64,000 nucleotides of DNA. Source: Candidatus Gastranaerophilales bacterium (GTDB lineage: Bacteria > Cyanobacteriota > Vampirovibrionia > Gastranaerophilales > Gastranaerophilaceae). The DNA lies in NCBI GenBank assembly GCA_944325875.1, contig CALVBU010000001.1:345136-409135 (forward strand), in the 5' to 3' direction. The position numbers were made by a program, and so were the translations under genes. Below, in pieces: positions 1 through 9,826 of the stretch (position 1 is its first letter; each line of letters opens with the position of its first letter). Below the pieces are notes generated by a model, which was given only the letters and a program-made list of their open reading frames with translations, made no database searches and had not been told where the DNA came from.

Positions 1-957
1 ATTATCTTTGAACATTTGGATTGATGATTGATATACATTGAACCTAAATGAATTTGATGAATCCTGACGCATTGCAAAAATTGACAATACTCTTGCTCTT
101 AATGACGATACAAAAAGAATTGCAGAAGTAAACATCGCAAAACAAAAAGCTACAAAAGATAAATATATCTTTTTATAGTTTTTCCATAAATATTTAGCCG
201 AAACTGCAAAAATTCCAGCAAATATAACCATACAGCCTATATATGAACCTCTACATCCTGTCAAGAAAAGAGCTATAACAGAAATTAAAGTCAACAATAA
301 AGAAATAACTAAGGATTTAAATTTTTTCTCTACTGCAAAATAAGCACTCATACCAAACAAAGCAGGAAGCCCTGCAACAAAATAACCACCCAAAAGGTTT
401 GGGTTATATGGTTTTAATGTTCCATATACACGGGTCATAACTTCTTCAGGATTTAAATTTGAAACATCCTGCCAAGTTGAAATTTCTTCGACCTGAGCAA
501 AATTTTGCAAAAATCCAACGACACCCTCAAAACTTATACAAATACCAATTGCCCCAAAAATATATGGAATCTTATCAGTATTATTTTTTAAATAATGAGC
601 TGCAGAAAGATAAAAACTCAAATAAGTAAAAGTTTTCATAAATCCTTTCAAACTCAACGCAAAAAGAGTTGACCCAGCAAGACTTATGACAACAATCATA
701 AAATATGCTAATAACCATAATTCAAAAGTTTTTGGCTCAAATTTTTCACCTTTACAAGTAATCAACTTAATCAGTGTTAGAAATATAGTTATTAATGCAA
801 TAAATCCTATACCATCAGAAGATAAAGCAACTGATGACAAGATTACAGCTAAAATAGACAAGAAAATCAGTTTGTCAATGCTCTGCAAAAACAAACTGTT
901 TTCATATAAATATTGTAATTTATTTTGAGTAAAATTAAAAATACTATTGAATATCAT
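1..957 (-). CDS. O-antigen ligase-like (Wzy_C) membrane protein, C-terminus outside window
   Basis: Reading the minus strand from the ATG at 957 gives an open frame of 319 codons that runs off the window at position 1, so the C-terminus is missing. The product is a chain of hydrophobic segments typical of a polytopic inner-membrane protein. The middle contains a Gly-Cys-Arg-Gly-Ser stretch and the visible end has an Arg-rich loop with a Phe-Arg motif (SFRFNVY), as in O-antigen ligases and polymerases. That family moves or polymerises lipid-linked glycans on the periplasmic side. The start overlaps the end of the DUF4330 gene by 14 bases, implying translational coupling in one operon with the heptose kinase. 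Family placement is by general pattern. Confidence 0.72.
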   Translation of the reverse strand, partial: MIFNSIFNFTQNKLQYLYENSLFLQSIDKLIFLSILAVILSSVALSSDGIGFIALITIFLTLIKLITCKGEKFEPKTFELWLLAYFMIVVISLAGSTLFALSLKGFMKTFTYLSFYLSAAHYLKNNTDKIPYIFGAIGICISFEGVVGFLQNFAQVEEISTWQDVSNLNPEEVMTRVYGTLKPYNPNLLGGYFVAGLPALFGMSAYFAVEKKFKSLVISLLLTLISVIALFLTGCRGSYIGCMVIFAGIFAVSAKYLWKNYKKIYLSFVAFCFAMFTSAILFVSSLRARVLSIFAMRQDSSNSFRFNVYQSSIQMFKDN

Positions 958-1495
958 CACTATGATTCATAATTTCTGAATCTGCACTTACTTGCAGATT
1001 TGAAACTGTCCCGTTAAATTTATAATCTTTACCTTCCAAAGTAATAGGCAAACCTATTTTTATTTTATTTCCACCAACCACAGCTCCGTCTTTAGTAATT
1101 TTAGCAACATCAGTTAATGAAACTAATATATCGTATACATTAGACTGAGATGGATCTTCAACTACTAAAACTGTTTTGTTATCATTATTTGTAGAAGTTG
1201 TAAGTCTTGGCAAAACAACTTTTCTTTTTTCAGTTTTAACTGAAACAATTTGCAAATCTGAATATGGAACATTTCTTATACTAATAAAAGTTTTTTCTCC
1301 AGATTTAATAGGCAAATTATCACCGGTATAAGTAATACCTCTGATAAATACATCAAAATTTATCTGAGAAGTAGCCTCAATTTGTTTAGATGCAGTTTGA
1401 CGGAAATTTCTATAAGTAATAAATCCGACTAATAAGGCCAAAATAATACCTATAACTATAATCAAATCAACCGCTTTAAATTTAAATTTTTCCAT
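944..1495 (-). CDS. DUF4330 single-pass membrane protein
   Basis: This 183-residue protein has a short basic N-terminus, one transmembrane helix at about residues 9-27 and an extracytoplasmic beta-rich remainder with repeated Gly and Val positions. Length and layout match DUF4330 proteins of cyanobacteria and Firmicutes, whose function is unknown. It lies 12 bases after the heptose kinase stop and overlaps the start of the O-antigen ligase-like gene, so the three probably form one transcript. A role in export or modification of a surface glycan is inferred from this neighbourhood only. A Shine-Dalgarno GGAGA lies a few bases before the ATG. Confidence 0.75.
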   Translation of the reverse strand: MEKFKFKAVDLIIVIGIILALLVGFITYRNFRQTASKQIEATSQINFDVFIRGITYTGDNLPIKSGEKTFISIRNVPYSDLQIVSVKTEKRKVVLPRLTTSTNNDNKTVLVVEDPSQSNVYDILVSLTDVAKITKDGAVVGGNKIKIGLPITLEGKDYKFNGTVSNLQVSADSEIMNHSDDIQ

Positions 1496-1507
1496 AACAT
1501 TCTCCTA

Positions 1508-2512
1508 TTAGAGTTTTTCTACAGCAGATAAAAGTTCATCTACAGTAGTTGTAGCGCAGCCATACTGTCTTACAACAATACTAGCTGCAACATTGCCTAT
1601 AATCGCAGCATAAGCAGGCTCTGCACCTGTTGCAAGAGCTAATGTATAAACTGCGGTAACAGTATCTCCGGCACCTGTAACATCAAAAACTTCTGACTTA
1701 TTAAATACAGGAATTTTAGTATATTTTTTGTCTGGTTCTGCTACAAACATTCCATCAGCACCACATGTGATAAGAACTGCCTTTGCAAATGTCTTATACA
1801 ATAATTTATCACCAGCACGTTTTAAATCATCTTCTGACTCTATAAAAAATCCAACGGATTTTTGCGTATCCGGAAGATTTGGGGTCATAGAAGTTACATC
1901 TTTATATTTTTCCAAATCCTTTTGAGCATCTACAACAATTACTTTGTTATAAATATTAGCTAACTCAATTGCACGTTTTATAATCTTATCAGTTAATGTT
2001 CCAATATGATAATCCGATAATATAATTGCATCATGTTTAGGAATAGCTTTCTCAATTTCTGCAATAACTTTATTTTCAGTTTCAACAGAAATTTTAGCAT
2101 TTGTTTGTCTATCGACACGCACAATTTGTTGAGTAATTGAAGTCGTAATAGAACCTGAAATTCTTGTTTTTGTAGTAGTCTTCCTAGTAGCATCTTTTAT
2201 TATATGCTCACAGTTGATACCCGCCTTTTCAAAAGTTTCCAAAAGCTGACCAGCTTGATAATCATCGCCGATTACACCAATTACACTTACATTTCTTCCA
2301 TTTAAAGTTGCGACGTTATGAGCAGCATTAGATGCGCCTCCAAGAATTAACTTTGTATACGTATGCTGCAAAATTAAAACTGGTGCTTCTCTTGAAATTC
2401 TTTCAGCATCACCATATATCATCTCATCAAGAGCCAAATCCCCGATTACGAGGACTTTTGGTTCAGTAAGTTTTTTTATATGATATATGAGTTTTTCTTT
2501 ATCAATTTTCAT
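1508..2512 (-). CDS. rfaE1: D-glycero-beta-D-manno-heptose-7-phosphate kinase (PfkB family)
   Basis: The product phosphorylates D-glycero-D-manno-heptose 7-phosphate at O1 in the ADP-heptose pathway that feeds lipopolysaccharide core synthesis. The 334 residues show the ribokinase/PfkB signature: GDLALD at residues 24-29, GGASN at 58-62 in the sugar site, and GAGDT at 280-284 with Asp283 as the expected catalytic base. The SREAPV stretch near residue 40 is typical of the RfaE1/HldE kinase domain. The nucleotidyltransferase half found in bifunctional HldE is absent, so adenylylation must be done by another gene. It is first in a probable operon with DUF4330 and the O-antigen ligase-like gene. 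It implies a diderm envelope. Confidence 0.88.
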   Translation of the reverse strand: MKIDKEKLIYHIKKLTEPKVLVIGDLALDEMIYGDAERISREAPVLILQHTYTKLILGGASNAAHNVATLNGRNVSVIGVIGDDYQAGQLLETFEKAGINCEHIIKDATRKTTTKTRISGSITTSITQQIVRVDRQTNAKISVETENKVIAEIEKAIPKHDAIILSDYHIGTLTDKIIKRAIELANIYNKVIVVDAQKDLEKYKDVTSMTPNLPDTQKSVGFFIESEDDLKRAGDKLLYKTFAKAVLITCGADGMFVAEPDKKYTKIPVFNKSEVFDVTGAGDTVTAVYTLALATGAEPAYAAIIGNVAASIVVRQYGCATTTVDELLSAVEKL

Positions 2513-2566
2513 AAGACTAATCTATATTTCAAAGGTAACTTAACACAAACAAAATTTATAATCAAA

Positions 2567-3304
2567 TTACATATGCCTGATAAGCGGAACAAGAAGTTGG
2601 TCAGCTATTTGCTGGCAACCTTCAAACTCTCTTACTCGCATCAATTCAGACGCCGTTTTACAATCATAATCTATTTCTTTATGAGTTACAGAGAAAGATC
2701 CGTTATCAAAATCAATAATTGCATAACAAGCTTTTGGAACACCTGTCATTGGACGCCCTACACTACCAACATTAACAATGGTTTGTTTAGTCAATGTTTG
2801 ATATCCGCAAGGAACATGTGTATGGCCACAAAGAATTAAATCTGCAATTTCACCTTCAATCATTTCTTGAACTTCTGACAATTTCATATTTGGCAAAATA
2901 TCTTCATTCATTCGTCTTGGTGAACCATGAACTAAAAGAACAGATACCCCTTCAACCATCATTTCTTTTCTCGGAGGTAGTGATTTTAAAAAGTCTTTTT
3001 TATCCTGTTCTATAATATCATTATCGTCAAGAAGTGCATTTGCCATAACAGGCATCTTTTGCTGTAACTTATTATAAATATCCAATGAAAAATCTGCTAT
3101 TAATTTATCAGTATTTCCTTGAATTATAGTCCAATCATAACCATGTTCCATTATATATGACAAAACCATTCTTGGCTGAGGTCCAGCCATTGCTAAATCA
3201 CCTAAGCACCAAATTTTGTCACATTTTTCCTTAGAAATATCCATTATAACACTTTCTAAAGCTTGAAAATTTCCATGAATATCAGATATTACAGCAACTC
3301 TCAT
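2567..3304 (-). CDS. Calcineurin-like metallophosphoesterase (YfcE/MJ0936-like)
   Basis: The 245-residue product carries the metallophosphoesterase motifs in order: SDIHGN with Asp8 and His10, GD at 35-36, a QGNTD motif near residue 62, LVHGSPR near 124, and CGHTHVP near 160. These are the dimetal ligands of small single-domain phosphodiesterases that act in the cytoplasm. The substrate cannot be told from sequence. It is transcribed in the same direction as the heptose kinase, with 54 bases between the stop and the kinase start, so it may share that transcript or have its own. A GAGAGG Shine-Dalgarno precedes the ATG. Confidence 0.88.
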   Translation of the reverse strand: MRVAVISDIHGNFQALESVIMDISKEKCDKIWCLGDLAMAGPQPRMVLSYIMEHGYDWTIIQGNTDKLIADFSLDIYNKLQQKMPVMANALLDDNDIIEQDKKDFLKSLPPRKEMMVEGVSVLLVHGSPRRMNEDILPNMKLSEVQEMIEGEIADLILCGHTHVPCGYQTLTKQTIVNVGSVGRPMTGVPKACYAIIDFDNGSFSVTHKEIDYDCKTASELMRVREFEGCQQIADQLLVPLIRHM

Positions 3305-3386
3305 TTTTATCCTCTCTTTTATACATTATAAATTTTAATTAATTAAAATTAAGCACTACAAATTTTATTTGTGCTAACATGATTAT

Positions 3387-4442
3387 ATGATAAACAGAAG
3401 AAAATCAAAAGAAATTTCAATTGGAAATGTAAAAATAGGAAATAACAATCCTATTAGCGTTCAGTCAATGTGTAACACTGACACAAGAGATGTATTATCA
3501 ACTTGCAGACAAATTGATGAACTCGCAGATAAAGGTTGTGAAATAGTAAGACTTGCAGTACTTAATTCTGAAGCTGCTGATGCTATAAAAGATATTGTAA
3601 AAAAGACAAACGTTCCACTCGTTGCTGACATACATTTTGACTACAAACTTGCAATTAAATGTATAAATAACGGTATAAACGCACTTAGACTTAACCCTGG
3701 CAATATTGGAAAACGTGAAAACGTAGAAGCAGTTGTAAAACTTGCAAAACAACAAAATATCCCAATTCGTATCGGAGTAAATGCAGGTTCTCTTGAAAAA
3801 GAATTACAGGATATGGACATTCCGCTCTCTGAAAAAATGGTATTAAGCGCAATGAAACATATCCAAATTTTAGAAGATTTAGATTTCGACTTAATTAAAG
3901 TTTCACTTAAATCTTCAGATGTTTTAACAACAATAGAAGCTTACAGGTCAATTGCAGAAAAGATACCTTATCCGCTACACTTAGGCGTAACTGAAGCCGG
4001 AACATTAAGAGGCGGATTAATAAAATCCTCTGTTGGACTTGGAACACTTTTAGCTGAGGGAATAGGTGATACCATAAGAGTTTCGCTTACTGAAAACCCT
4101 GTAGAAGAAGTAAGTGCTGGCTTTGATATTCTAAAGAGCCTCAATCTAAGAGAAAGAGGAGTTAACTTTGTATCTTGCCCAACTTGCGGAAGAACACAAA
4201 TTGATTTAATTTCGCTTGCAAAAAAAGTGGAAGAAAGATTTAAAGATTTACCATATCCAATTACCATTGCAACAATGGGTTGTGCAGTAAACGGCCCAGG
4301 AGAAGCTAAGCATGCCGATTTCGGAATTGCTGGCGGTGTAAATGAAGGCCTCGTATTTAAAAAAGGTGAAATTGTAGCTAAAGTTCCAGAAAATCTACTT
4401 CTTGAAAAGTTAGAAGAAATTATAAGAAAATCATACAAATAA
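3387..4442 (+). CDS. ispG: 4-hydroxy-3-methylbut-2-enyl diphosphate synthase
   Basis: IspG (GcpE) reductively converts MEcPP to HMBPP in the methylerythritol phosphate pathway of isoprenoid synthesis, using a [4Fe-4S] cluster. At 351 residues it has the bacterial short-form length. The N-terminal TIM-barrel starts with the characteristic SVQSMCNTDTRD stretch. The C-terminal cluster ligands are visible as Cys264 and Cys267 (CPTCGR) and Cys299 within MGCAVNGPGEA, with Glu306 as the expected fourth ligand. It is divergent from the phosphoesterase gene; the 82-base gap must hold both promoters. Confidence 0.96.
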   Translation: MINRRKSKEISIGNVKIGNNNPISVQSMCNTDTRDVLSTCRQIDELADKGCEIVRLAVLNSEAADAIKDIVKKTNVPLVADIHFDYKLAIKCINNGINALRLNPGNIGKRENVEAVVKLAKQQNIPIRIGVNAGSLEKELQDMDIPLSEKMVLSAMKHIQILEDLDFDLIKVSLKSSDVLTTIEAYRSIAEKIPYPLHLGVTEAGTLRGGLIKSSVGLGTLLAEGIGDTIRVSLTENPVEEVSAGFDILKSLNLRERGVNFVSCPTCGRTQIDLISLAKKVEERFKDLPYPITIATMGCAVNGPGEAKHADFGIAGGVNEGLVFKKGEIVAKVPENLLLEKLEEIIRKSYK

Positions 4443-4526
4443 TTCATACGTTTTTTTTGTAAAGAATTTATAATATACTTGTAACTGTTCAAAAATGTAT
4501 TATCATGATATATGATGAGGTGGATT

Positions 4527-4838
4527 ATGAAAAAAAGTTTAATTTTAAGTACAATTATGTTAATGGGAGCTGTACCTGCTTTGGCAGGGGTTGATATACA
4601 CGAAACAACCAGTCCTCAATATTTATACAACGGAGGATACTCCAGCGAAGCCATTAAATTAATTCAATACAACAAAGCTTACGCAAACGGAGAAGACTTT
4701 AGAGCTGAAGAAGCAGCTAGAGTTAATAATAAGCCGTTTATATCTAAATTTTTAGATTACCTTGATCCTAGTAGAGATGACGGTAAATTTTTCCTAAGAG
4801 ATCTTGAGTTATCAACTCCTACATATGAAGATCTATAA
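4527..4838 (+). CDS. Small exported protein of unknown function
   Basis: I do not recognise this family. The ATG at 4527 is chosen over an upstream ATG at 4512 because AGGTGG lies at 4518-4523 and because the protein then begins with a clean signal peptide (MKK, hydrophobic core, PALA cleavage site). The mature part of about 85 residues is acidic with a Gly-Gly-Tyr stretch and no cysteine. Its end overlaps the start of the next exported protein by 14 bases, and the glycosidase gene follows, so the three are probably one operon acting in the periplasm or at the surface. Confidence 0.75.
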   Translation: MKKSLILSTIMLMGAVPALAGVDIHETTSPQYLYNGGYSSEAIKLIQYNKAYANGEDFRAEEAARVNNKPFISKFLDYLDPSRDDGKFFLRDLELSTPTYEDL

Positions 4839-5493
4839 GAATAAATTTATTTTAGTTATTTTATTTACTTTCATAATCACCTGTTTTTGCAATGTAGAAG
4901 TTTTGGCATTGCAAAGAGGTTCTTTGGAATACTTAGAAAATCGTTTTGATTATTCCACACTAAATCCAGCTGGACTAATCCAGCTGGGAGATACATATTT
5001 TGAACAAGCTATAAATACAAAAAATAAACTAACCCGCGAACGACTTTTTCGATATGCAATGGGAAATTATTTTTTAAGTTCAAAAGCTGATCCTAAAAAT
5101 GTTTATCCATACGTACAATTAGGACGTATATACGATAAAATGAACATAAATTCGCTTGCGAAAGAATCATTCTACAAAGCAACAAATCTTGACTACTATA
5201 ATCCTTATGCAAATTTTTATTTTGCTGAGTATTATTACGACAGAAGGGACTACAATAGAGCTTTAAGATATTATATTATATCTTACCAAAACGGATATGA
5301 AAACAATTTTGAAACAGCTGCTAAAATTGCAAATATATATGAAAAACTCGGGGACTTAATAAACGCAAAAGATTTTTATAATAAATCTTTAGAGCTTAAT
5401 CCTGAAAAAGCAGCAGAATTTCAAAAGAAGTTACAACAGATAGACAGTTTAAAATATGATGAATCCGAATATTATTATATCATTAGGGAGTAA
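4825..5493 (+). CDS. Exported TPR-like protein
   Basis: From the ATG at 4825 the product starts with a strong signal sequence of about 28 residues (hydrophobic run ending VLA). The body holds roughly three or four helical repeats with the TPR spacing of small, aromatic and Asp/Asn-Pro residues, for example an LGRIYDKM and an NPYANFYFAEYY segment. Such repeats bind partner proteins. An alternative TTG start at 4804 has an AAGAG behind it but would bury the signal peptide. The next gene begins 2 bases after the stop, so translation is coupled. Role inferred: periplasmic adaptor for its neighbours. Confidence 0.72.
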   Translation: MKIYKNKFILVILFTFIITCFCNVEVLALQRGSLEYLENRFDYSTLNPAGLIQLGDTYFEQAINTKNKLTRERLFRYAMGNYFLSSKADPKNVYPYVQLGRIYDKMNINSLAKESFYKATNLDYYNPYANFYFAEYYYDRRDYNRALRYYIISYQNGYENNFETAAKIANIYEKLGDLINAKDFYNKSLELNPEKAAEFQKKLQQIDSLKYDESEYYYIIRE

Positions 5494-5495
5494 AA

Positions 5496-7391
5496 ATGAA
5501 GCTTAGGCAAATATTCACAGTAATAACTTTACTTATAGTAACAGGGACACAAATAGCATCAGCTGCAAATAACAACAATCTTTTAGAACCCTACACATTA
5601 AAAAGAGGGGAAATTCTTTTTAATCAATCAAAAAGACCGGTTGATGCAGTTAACCCTACACCTTATTCAAATAAGGCAGGTAGCTTTTTCCCTGGAGCTA
5701 GAGGATCAAATCAATTAGTAATCTACACTCATGATTATGGCGAAAGAACTCATACTAATGAATTCGGAACAGAAGCTATTATTGAAGGAAATACTGTTAC
5801 CGATTTAAGCGGAGCTGATTCATTTATTCCCGAAAACGGAGCTGTAATAAGCGGTCATGGAACGGCTAAAAATTGGATAACTTCTAATATAACAGTCGGA
5901 ACAAAAATATACTATGACGAAATTTCTGGCGTAATAACAACTTTTACAACCTCTGAAAGTCTTATGTTTGAAGCTCAACATAAAATAGATGAAGCAAAAA
6001 CTATGATTAGCTACTACAAAAACAAATATAAAGACTATGATATGACTTCCCCTGAAAATTACATAAAATCAGCTGAAACATACCTAAAAAAAGCAGAAAA
6101 AAGTCCTGAAGATACCCAAAAATATTCTCAGTTAGCTATTAAATCAGCTAATGCAGCTTTAAAAAGTGTAATTCCATTTAAAAATACAGAATTCAAAGGG
6201 GTATGGCTTAGACCTACTGAAACAACAGAATCCGCCATCATCGATTCTGTAAAAAAGATTAAAAACTCCGGAATTGATAACGTATTTATAGAAACATATT
6301 TCCATGGCAGGACGATTTTCCCAAGTAAAACCATGGATAAATATGGTTTTATCTCACAAAACGAAAAATTCAACGGAATAGATCCTCTAAAAATTTGGAT
6401 TAGAGAAGCTCATAAAAATAACATTAAAGTTCATATATGGTTTGAGACTTTTTATGTAGGAAACCAAAATCCAAATAGTAACCCTAAAAATATTCTTGCC
6501 GTTAAACCTTCATGGGGAAATAGAACAAAACAATTCTATGAATCAGCTTCAGCAACTCCATCTGTATCTGAACATAACGGGTATTTTATAGATCCAGCAA
6601 ACCCTGAAGTACAAAAATTCCTTGAAGAATTAATAACAGAAATTATTACAACATATAAACCTGACGGAATAAATTTAGATTATATAAGATATCCTCAAGC
6701 GGTTAGTAATGCAGCAGTAAGCAATTGGGGGTATACGGAATTTGCAAGAAGTGAATTTTATTCAAAATATGGAAAAGACCCAGTAGAAATAACTAATACA
6801 GATCCCCTATGGCAACAATGGGGCAATTACAGAAGACAGAAAGTAAGTGACTTTGTCTCAAGGATTGGGAAACTTGGCCGCAGTCATAAAATATATGTCA
6901 GCGCAGTAATATTCCCAGATATTAAAGGAGCTTATTCTTCAAAGTTACAAAACTGGCAATATTGGTCTGTAAACAACTTAATTGACGGATTCACACCATT
7001 ATTCTTAACTTGTAACGCAAAAACACTAAACTCAATGGTGACTGAAGTACTTCAACATAAAGCAGCAAACACTGATTTATTTGCAGGTTTGTTTGTAACA
7101 TTTATGGGCGGAAGTGAAGAAGATCTGATAAGAGAAATTCATGAGACAAGAAAATTAGATATAAACGGTGTTATTTTATTTGACTTTGCGCACTTGGATG
7201 ACAAATACATTAATGCTATTTCGACAAGAGTATTCAGTGCAAAGGCAAAAGACTCAACAACATCTGCTTCAGGGTCAACAACATTACCTAAAATTGATAC
7301 AAAACAAGATGTATATCAAAATATACCTAAAACTCCTGCTCAACCAACATTAGCACCATCAAAAAAGAAAGAAAAAGGCTGGTTTAAGTAA
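5496..7391 (+). CDS. Exported family-10-like glycoside hydrolase (GHL10/DUF187)
   Basis: A signal peptide (residues 1-23, ending IASA) is followed by an N-terminal beta-rich domain of about 130 residues, a helical linker near 160-225, and a TIM-barrel from about residue 232 (FKGVWLRP) to about 560. The barrel has the GHL10 signatures: an IETYFHG strand, HIWFETF, a GINLDYIRYP motif with the likely catalytic Asp, and a VSAVIFPD strand. The tail is low-complexity Pro/Lys. GHL10 proteins act on peptidoglycan or other surface glycans; the substrate here is unknown. The start is supported by GGGAG and by the 2-base gap to the TPR gene. Confidence 0.82.
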   Translation: MKLRQIFTVITLLIVTGTQIASAANNNNLLEPYTLKRGEILFNQSKRPVDAVNPTPYSNKAGSFFPGARGSNQLVIYTHDYGERTHTNEFGTEAIIEGNTVTDLSGADSFIPENGAVISGHGTAKNWITSNITVGTKIYYDEISGVITTFTTSESLMFEAQHKIDEAKTMISYYKNKYKDYDMTSPENYIKSAETYLKKAEKSPEDTQKYSQLAIKSANAALKSVIPFKNTEFKGVWLRPTETTESAIIDSVKKIKNSGIDNVFIETYFHGRTIFPSKTMDKYGFISQNEKFNGIDPLKIWIREAHKNNIKVHIWFETFYVGNQNPNSNPKNILAVKPSWGNRTKQFYESASATPSVSEHNGYFIDPANPEVQKFLEELITEIITTYKPDGINLDYIRYPQAVSNAAVSNWGYTEFARSEFYSKYGKDPVEITNTDPLWQQWGNYRRQKVSDFVSRIGKLGRSHKIYVSAVIFPDIKGAYSSKLQNWQYWSVNNLIDGFTPLFLTCNAKTLNSMVTEVLQHKAANTDLFAGLFVTFMGGSEEDLIREIHETRKLDINGVILFDFAHLDDKYINAISTRVFSAKAKDSTTSASGSTTLPKIDTKQDVYQNIPKTPAQPTLAPSKKKEKGWFK

Positions 7392-7423
7392 TCTTATCTT
7401 TATGCTAACATCAAAGCGGGATT

Positions 7424-9826
7424 ATGATTAGAGCGGAAATAATTGAACTATTTAAAAATAAAAATACGATAATGTTCATTACAACAATATTTTTTATGTT
7501 AGGAATATTATCGTATTTTTATAACTGTGAAATTCTTTTATCAAGTATAGTTACAATTATCTCAATATTTTTACTTTTAAAAAGGTTTCTCTCTTATAAA
7601 TATATTCTATTTTGGATATTCATATTTTACTTTGGATTTTTTAGCACAAGCTATAGAATCAAAAATTTCGACGAACTTTCAAATATAGCTCCACAAAAAG
7701 GGACCATTAGCGGACAAATAATTTCTATACCTAATAGTAATTCGCCTAATAAAACAAAATTTTTCTTCAATATCAATAAAATTAATAATCAAGCCATAAA
7801 AGGTAAAACTCTGGTAACATTGAATGCTAATAGCGAAGATTTCTCAAAATTAAATATTGGCAACTACTATGAAATTACAGGAAAGCTGAATCTTCCATTC
7901 AAAGGAACAAATCCTTCTCAATTTGATTATGCAAAATACTTAAGGAACTTCTCAACATATACAACATTTTATGCTGATTTAGAAAATTGTACCGAGATAA
8001 AAACTCAACTGACTCCAAAATGGAAATTCTTACAAGAATTAAACAATTTAAGAAATAACATAATAAATACCCATGCCAGTTACTTAAAAAGTCCAAATTT
8101 AGAAATCCTCGGAGGCATTGTATTTGGAGATGATGCAATTGCACCACCTGATTATATAAAAGATTATTTTGTTAATTCAGGACTCCTACATATTTTAGCT
8201 GCATCTGGGATGAACGTCGCATTTATCTATGGGTTTTGGTACTTTATCTTACGGAGATTCAGAGTACCGTTTAAGATAACCGTAATAAGCGGTATGGCTG
8301 TTGTAATTTTATATACACTTATGACAGGACTTGGACCTTCTGTAATAAGAGCCGCACTAATGCTTCTTTTTATATTGATAGGAAAACTAATAGACCGAGA
8401 TGCTCACAGTATATCTCTACTTTCTCTTGTAGCAGCATTAATGCTTTTATACAATCCGGCTTATATAAATGATGTAGGCTTTCAATTGTCATTCATTGTA
8501 ACTTTCGGAATTTTAGTGAGCGCAAATCCTATTTTAGAAAAATTTAGAAATACAAAATGCCCTGATTGGCTTACTGCCGGAGTATTTATTCCTATAATTG
8601 CACAGATCTGGGTAGCACCGATACAAATGTTTTATTTCAACACATTCTCAACATATTCAGTATTTGCTAACGTATCTATTATGCCATTTTTAAGCGTAAT
8701 TAGCTTCGGTGGCTTTGTAAGTTCTATACTTGCTCTATTAGGACCTATCGGCAAATATGTTTGTATATGTGCAGATTTTATTTTGAATTATTTCCTTGAT
8801 GCACTTGTCCTAATATCAAAATTTTATTCTGAACTTCCGCATTCACTTCTTACAACAACACACCCAAGCATAGTTCAAATTATTTTATATTACGCAATAG
8901 TCCTTTTCATTACACTTATGTTGAAAAAAGGATTTACTAAAAAAGAGGTTATTCTTGCAACTGCACTGCCAATAATATTATTAATAACAACAGTACAGCT
9001 TCCAAACAAAAATCTTGAAATAATAACCTTTGACGTTCAAAACGCAGATGCATTCCTTATAAAAACACCTAAAAACAAATATTTTATAATTGACACAGGA
9101 AAAGCGCCATACAAAGGGAATTCAACCCAAGCAAAAATAATTATTCTCAAATATCTAAAAGACAGAGGAATAAAAAATATAGAAGGAATGATATTAACAC
9201 ATTTTGACAGCGACCATTCAGGTGGTGCTGTTGATCTAATGAAGAATTTAAACATCAAAAATGTATATTTAACATCCTTTAATGATAACTCTCTTACATC
9301 TAAAAATATCTATAAAACACTTAAAGCAAGAACAATAAATACAAATATAGCCACAAATAACAAAGAAATATACACGGAATCGGATCTAGCAATTAAAACG
9401 TTTAAAATAAACACAAAAGATGAAAATGAAAGTTCAATAATGACACTTATTACTTATAAAGATTTTGAAATGCTTTTTATGGGAGATGCCGGAGTAAAAG
9501 CTTTTAATGAAATTAATAAATATATTCCACAAAATATAGACGTCTTAAAAGTCGGACACCACGGAGCAAGAGGAATTGTTGATAACAAAATGGCAGAATA
9601 TCTTAACCCTAAAATTTCAGTAATTTCTACAGGAATAAACTATTTTGGGCACCCTTCAAAAGGTACTCTTGATGTATTAAGAAAAAGTTCAATATATAGA
9701 ACAGATAAAAACCATTCCATAAAAATATCTACAGACGGAACTTCTTCAAAAGTCTACACTTTCAATAGCACAATTCACAAATATGAATTGAATAAAACTA
9801 TTCAAAACCAAGTTCCCGAGCCTTAG
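7424..9826 (+). CDS. comEC: DNA internalisation competence protein ComEC/Rec2
   Basis: ComEC forms the inner-membrane channel that takes single-stranded DNA into the cytoplasm during natural transformation. The 800-residue protein has all three parts: N-terminal membrane helices and an OB-like region, a central Competence domain with an LAASGMNVAF stretch near residue 258, and a C-terminal metallo-beta-lactamase domain with THFDSDHSGG near residue 590 and VGHHGA near 710. The metal-binding residues look intact, so the nuclease-like domain may be active. The 3' end overlaps the convergent TPR gene by 29 bases. Type IV pilin-like genes elsewhere in the window fit with DNA uptake. Confidence 0.93.
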   Translation: MIRAEIIELFKNKNTIMFITTIFFMLGILSYFYNCEILLSSIVTIISIFLLLKRFLSYKYILFWIFIFYFGFFSTSYRIKNFDELSNIAPQKGTISGQIISIPNSNSPNKTKFFFNINKINNQAIKGKTLVTLNANSEDFSKLNIGNYYEITGKLNLPFKGTNPSQFDYAKYLRNFSTYTTFYADLENCTEIKTQLTPKWKFLQELNNLRNNIINTHASYLKSPNLEILGGIVFGDDAIAPPDYIKDYFVNSGLLHILAASGMNVAFIYGFWYFILRRFRVPFKITVISGMAVVILYTLMTGLGPSVIRAALMLLFILIGKLIDRDAHSISLLSLVAALMLLYNPAYINDVGFQLSFIVTFGILVSANPILEKFRNTKCPDWLTAGVFIPIIAQIWVAPIQMFYFNTFSTYSVFANVSIMPFLSVISFGGFVSSILALLGPIGKYVCICADFILNYFLDALVLISKFYSELPHSLLTTTHPSIVQIILYYAIVLFITLMLKKGFTKKEVILATALPIILLITTVQLPNKNLEIITFDVQNADAFLIKTPKNKYFIIDTGKAPYKGNSTQAKIIILKYLKDRGIKNIEGMILTHFDSDHSGGAVDLMKNLNIKNVYLTSFNDNSLTSKNIYKTLKARTINTNIATNNKEIYTESDLAIKTFKINTKDENESSIMTLITYKDFEMLFMGDAGVKAFNEINKYIPQNIDVLKVGHHGARGIVDNKMAEYLNPKISVISTGINYFGHPSKGTLDVLRKSSIYRTDKNHSIKISTDGTSSKVYTFNSTIHKYELNKTIQNQVPEP

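Noticed and set aside
686..928. 80-codon plus-strand ORF near the window start
   Set aside because: It is antisense to the O-antigen ligase-like gene, which has a coherent membrane-protein translation.
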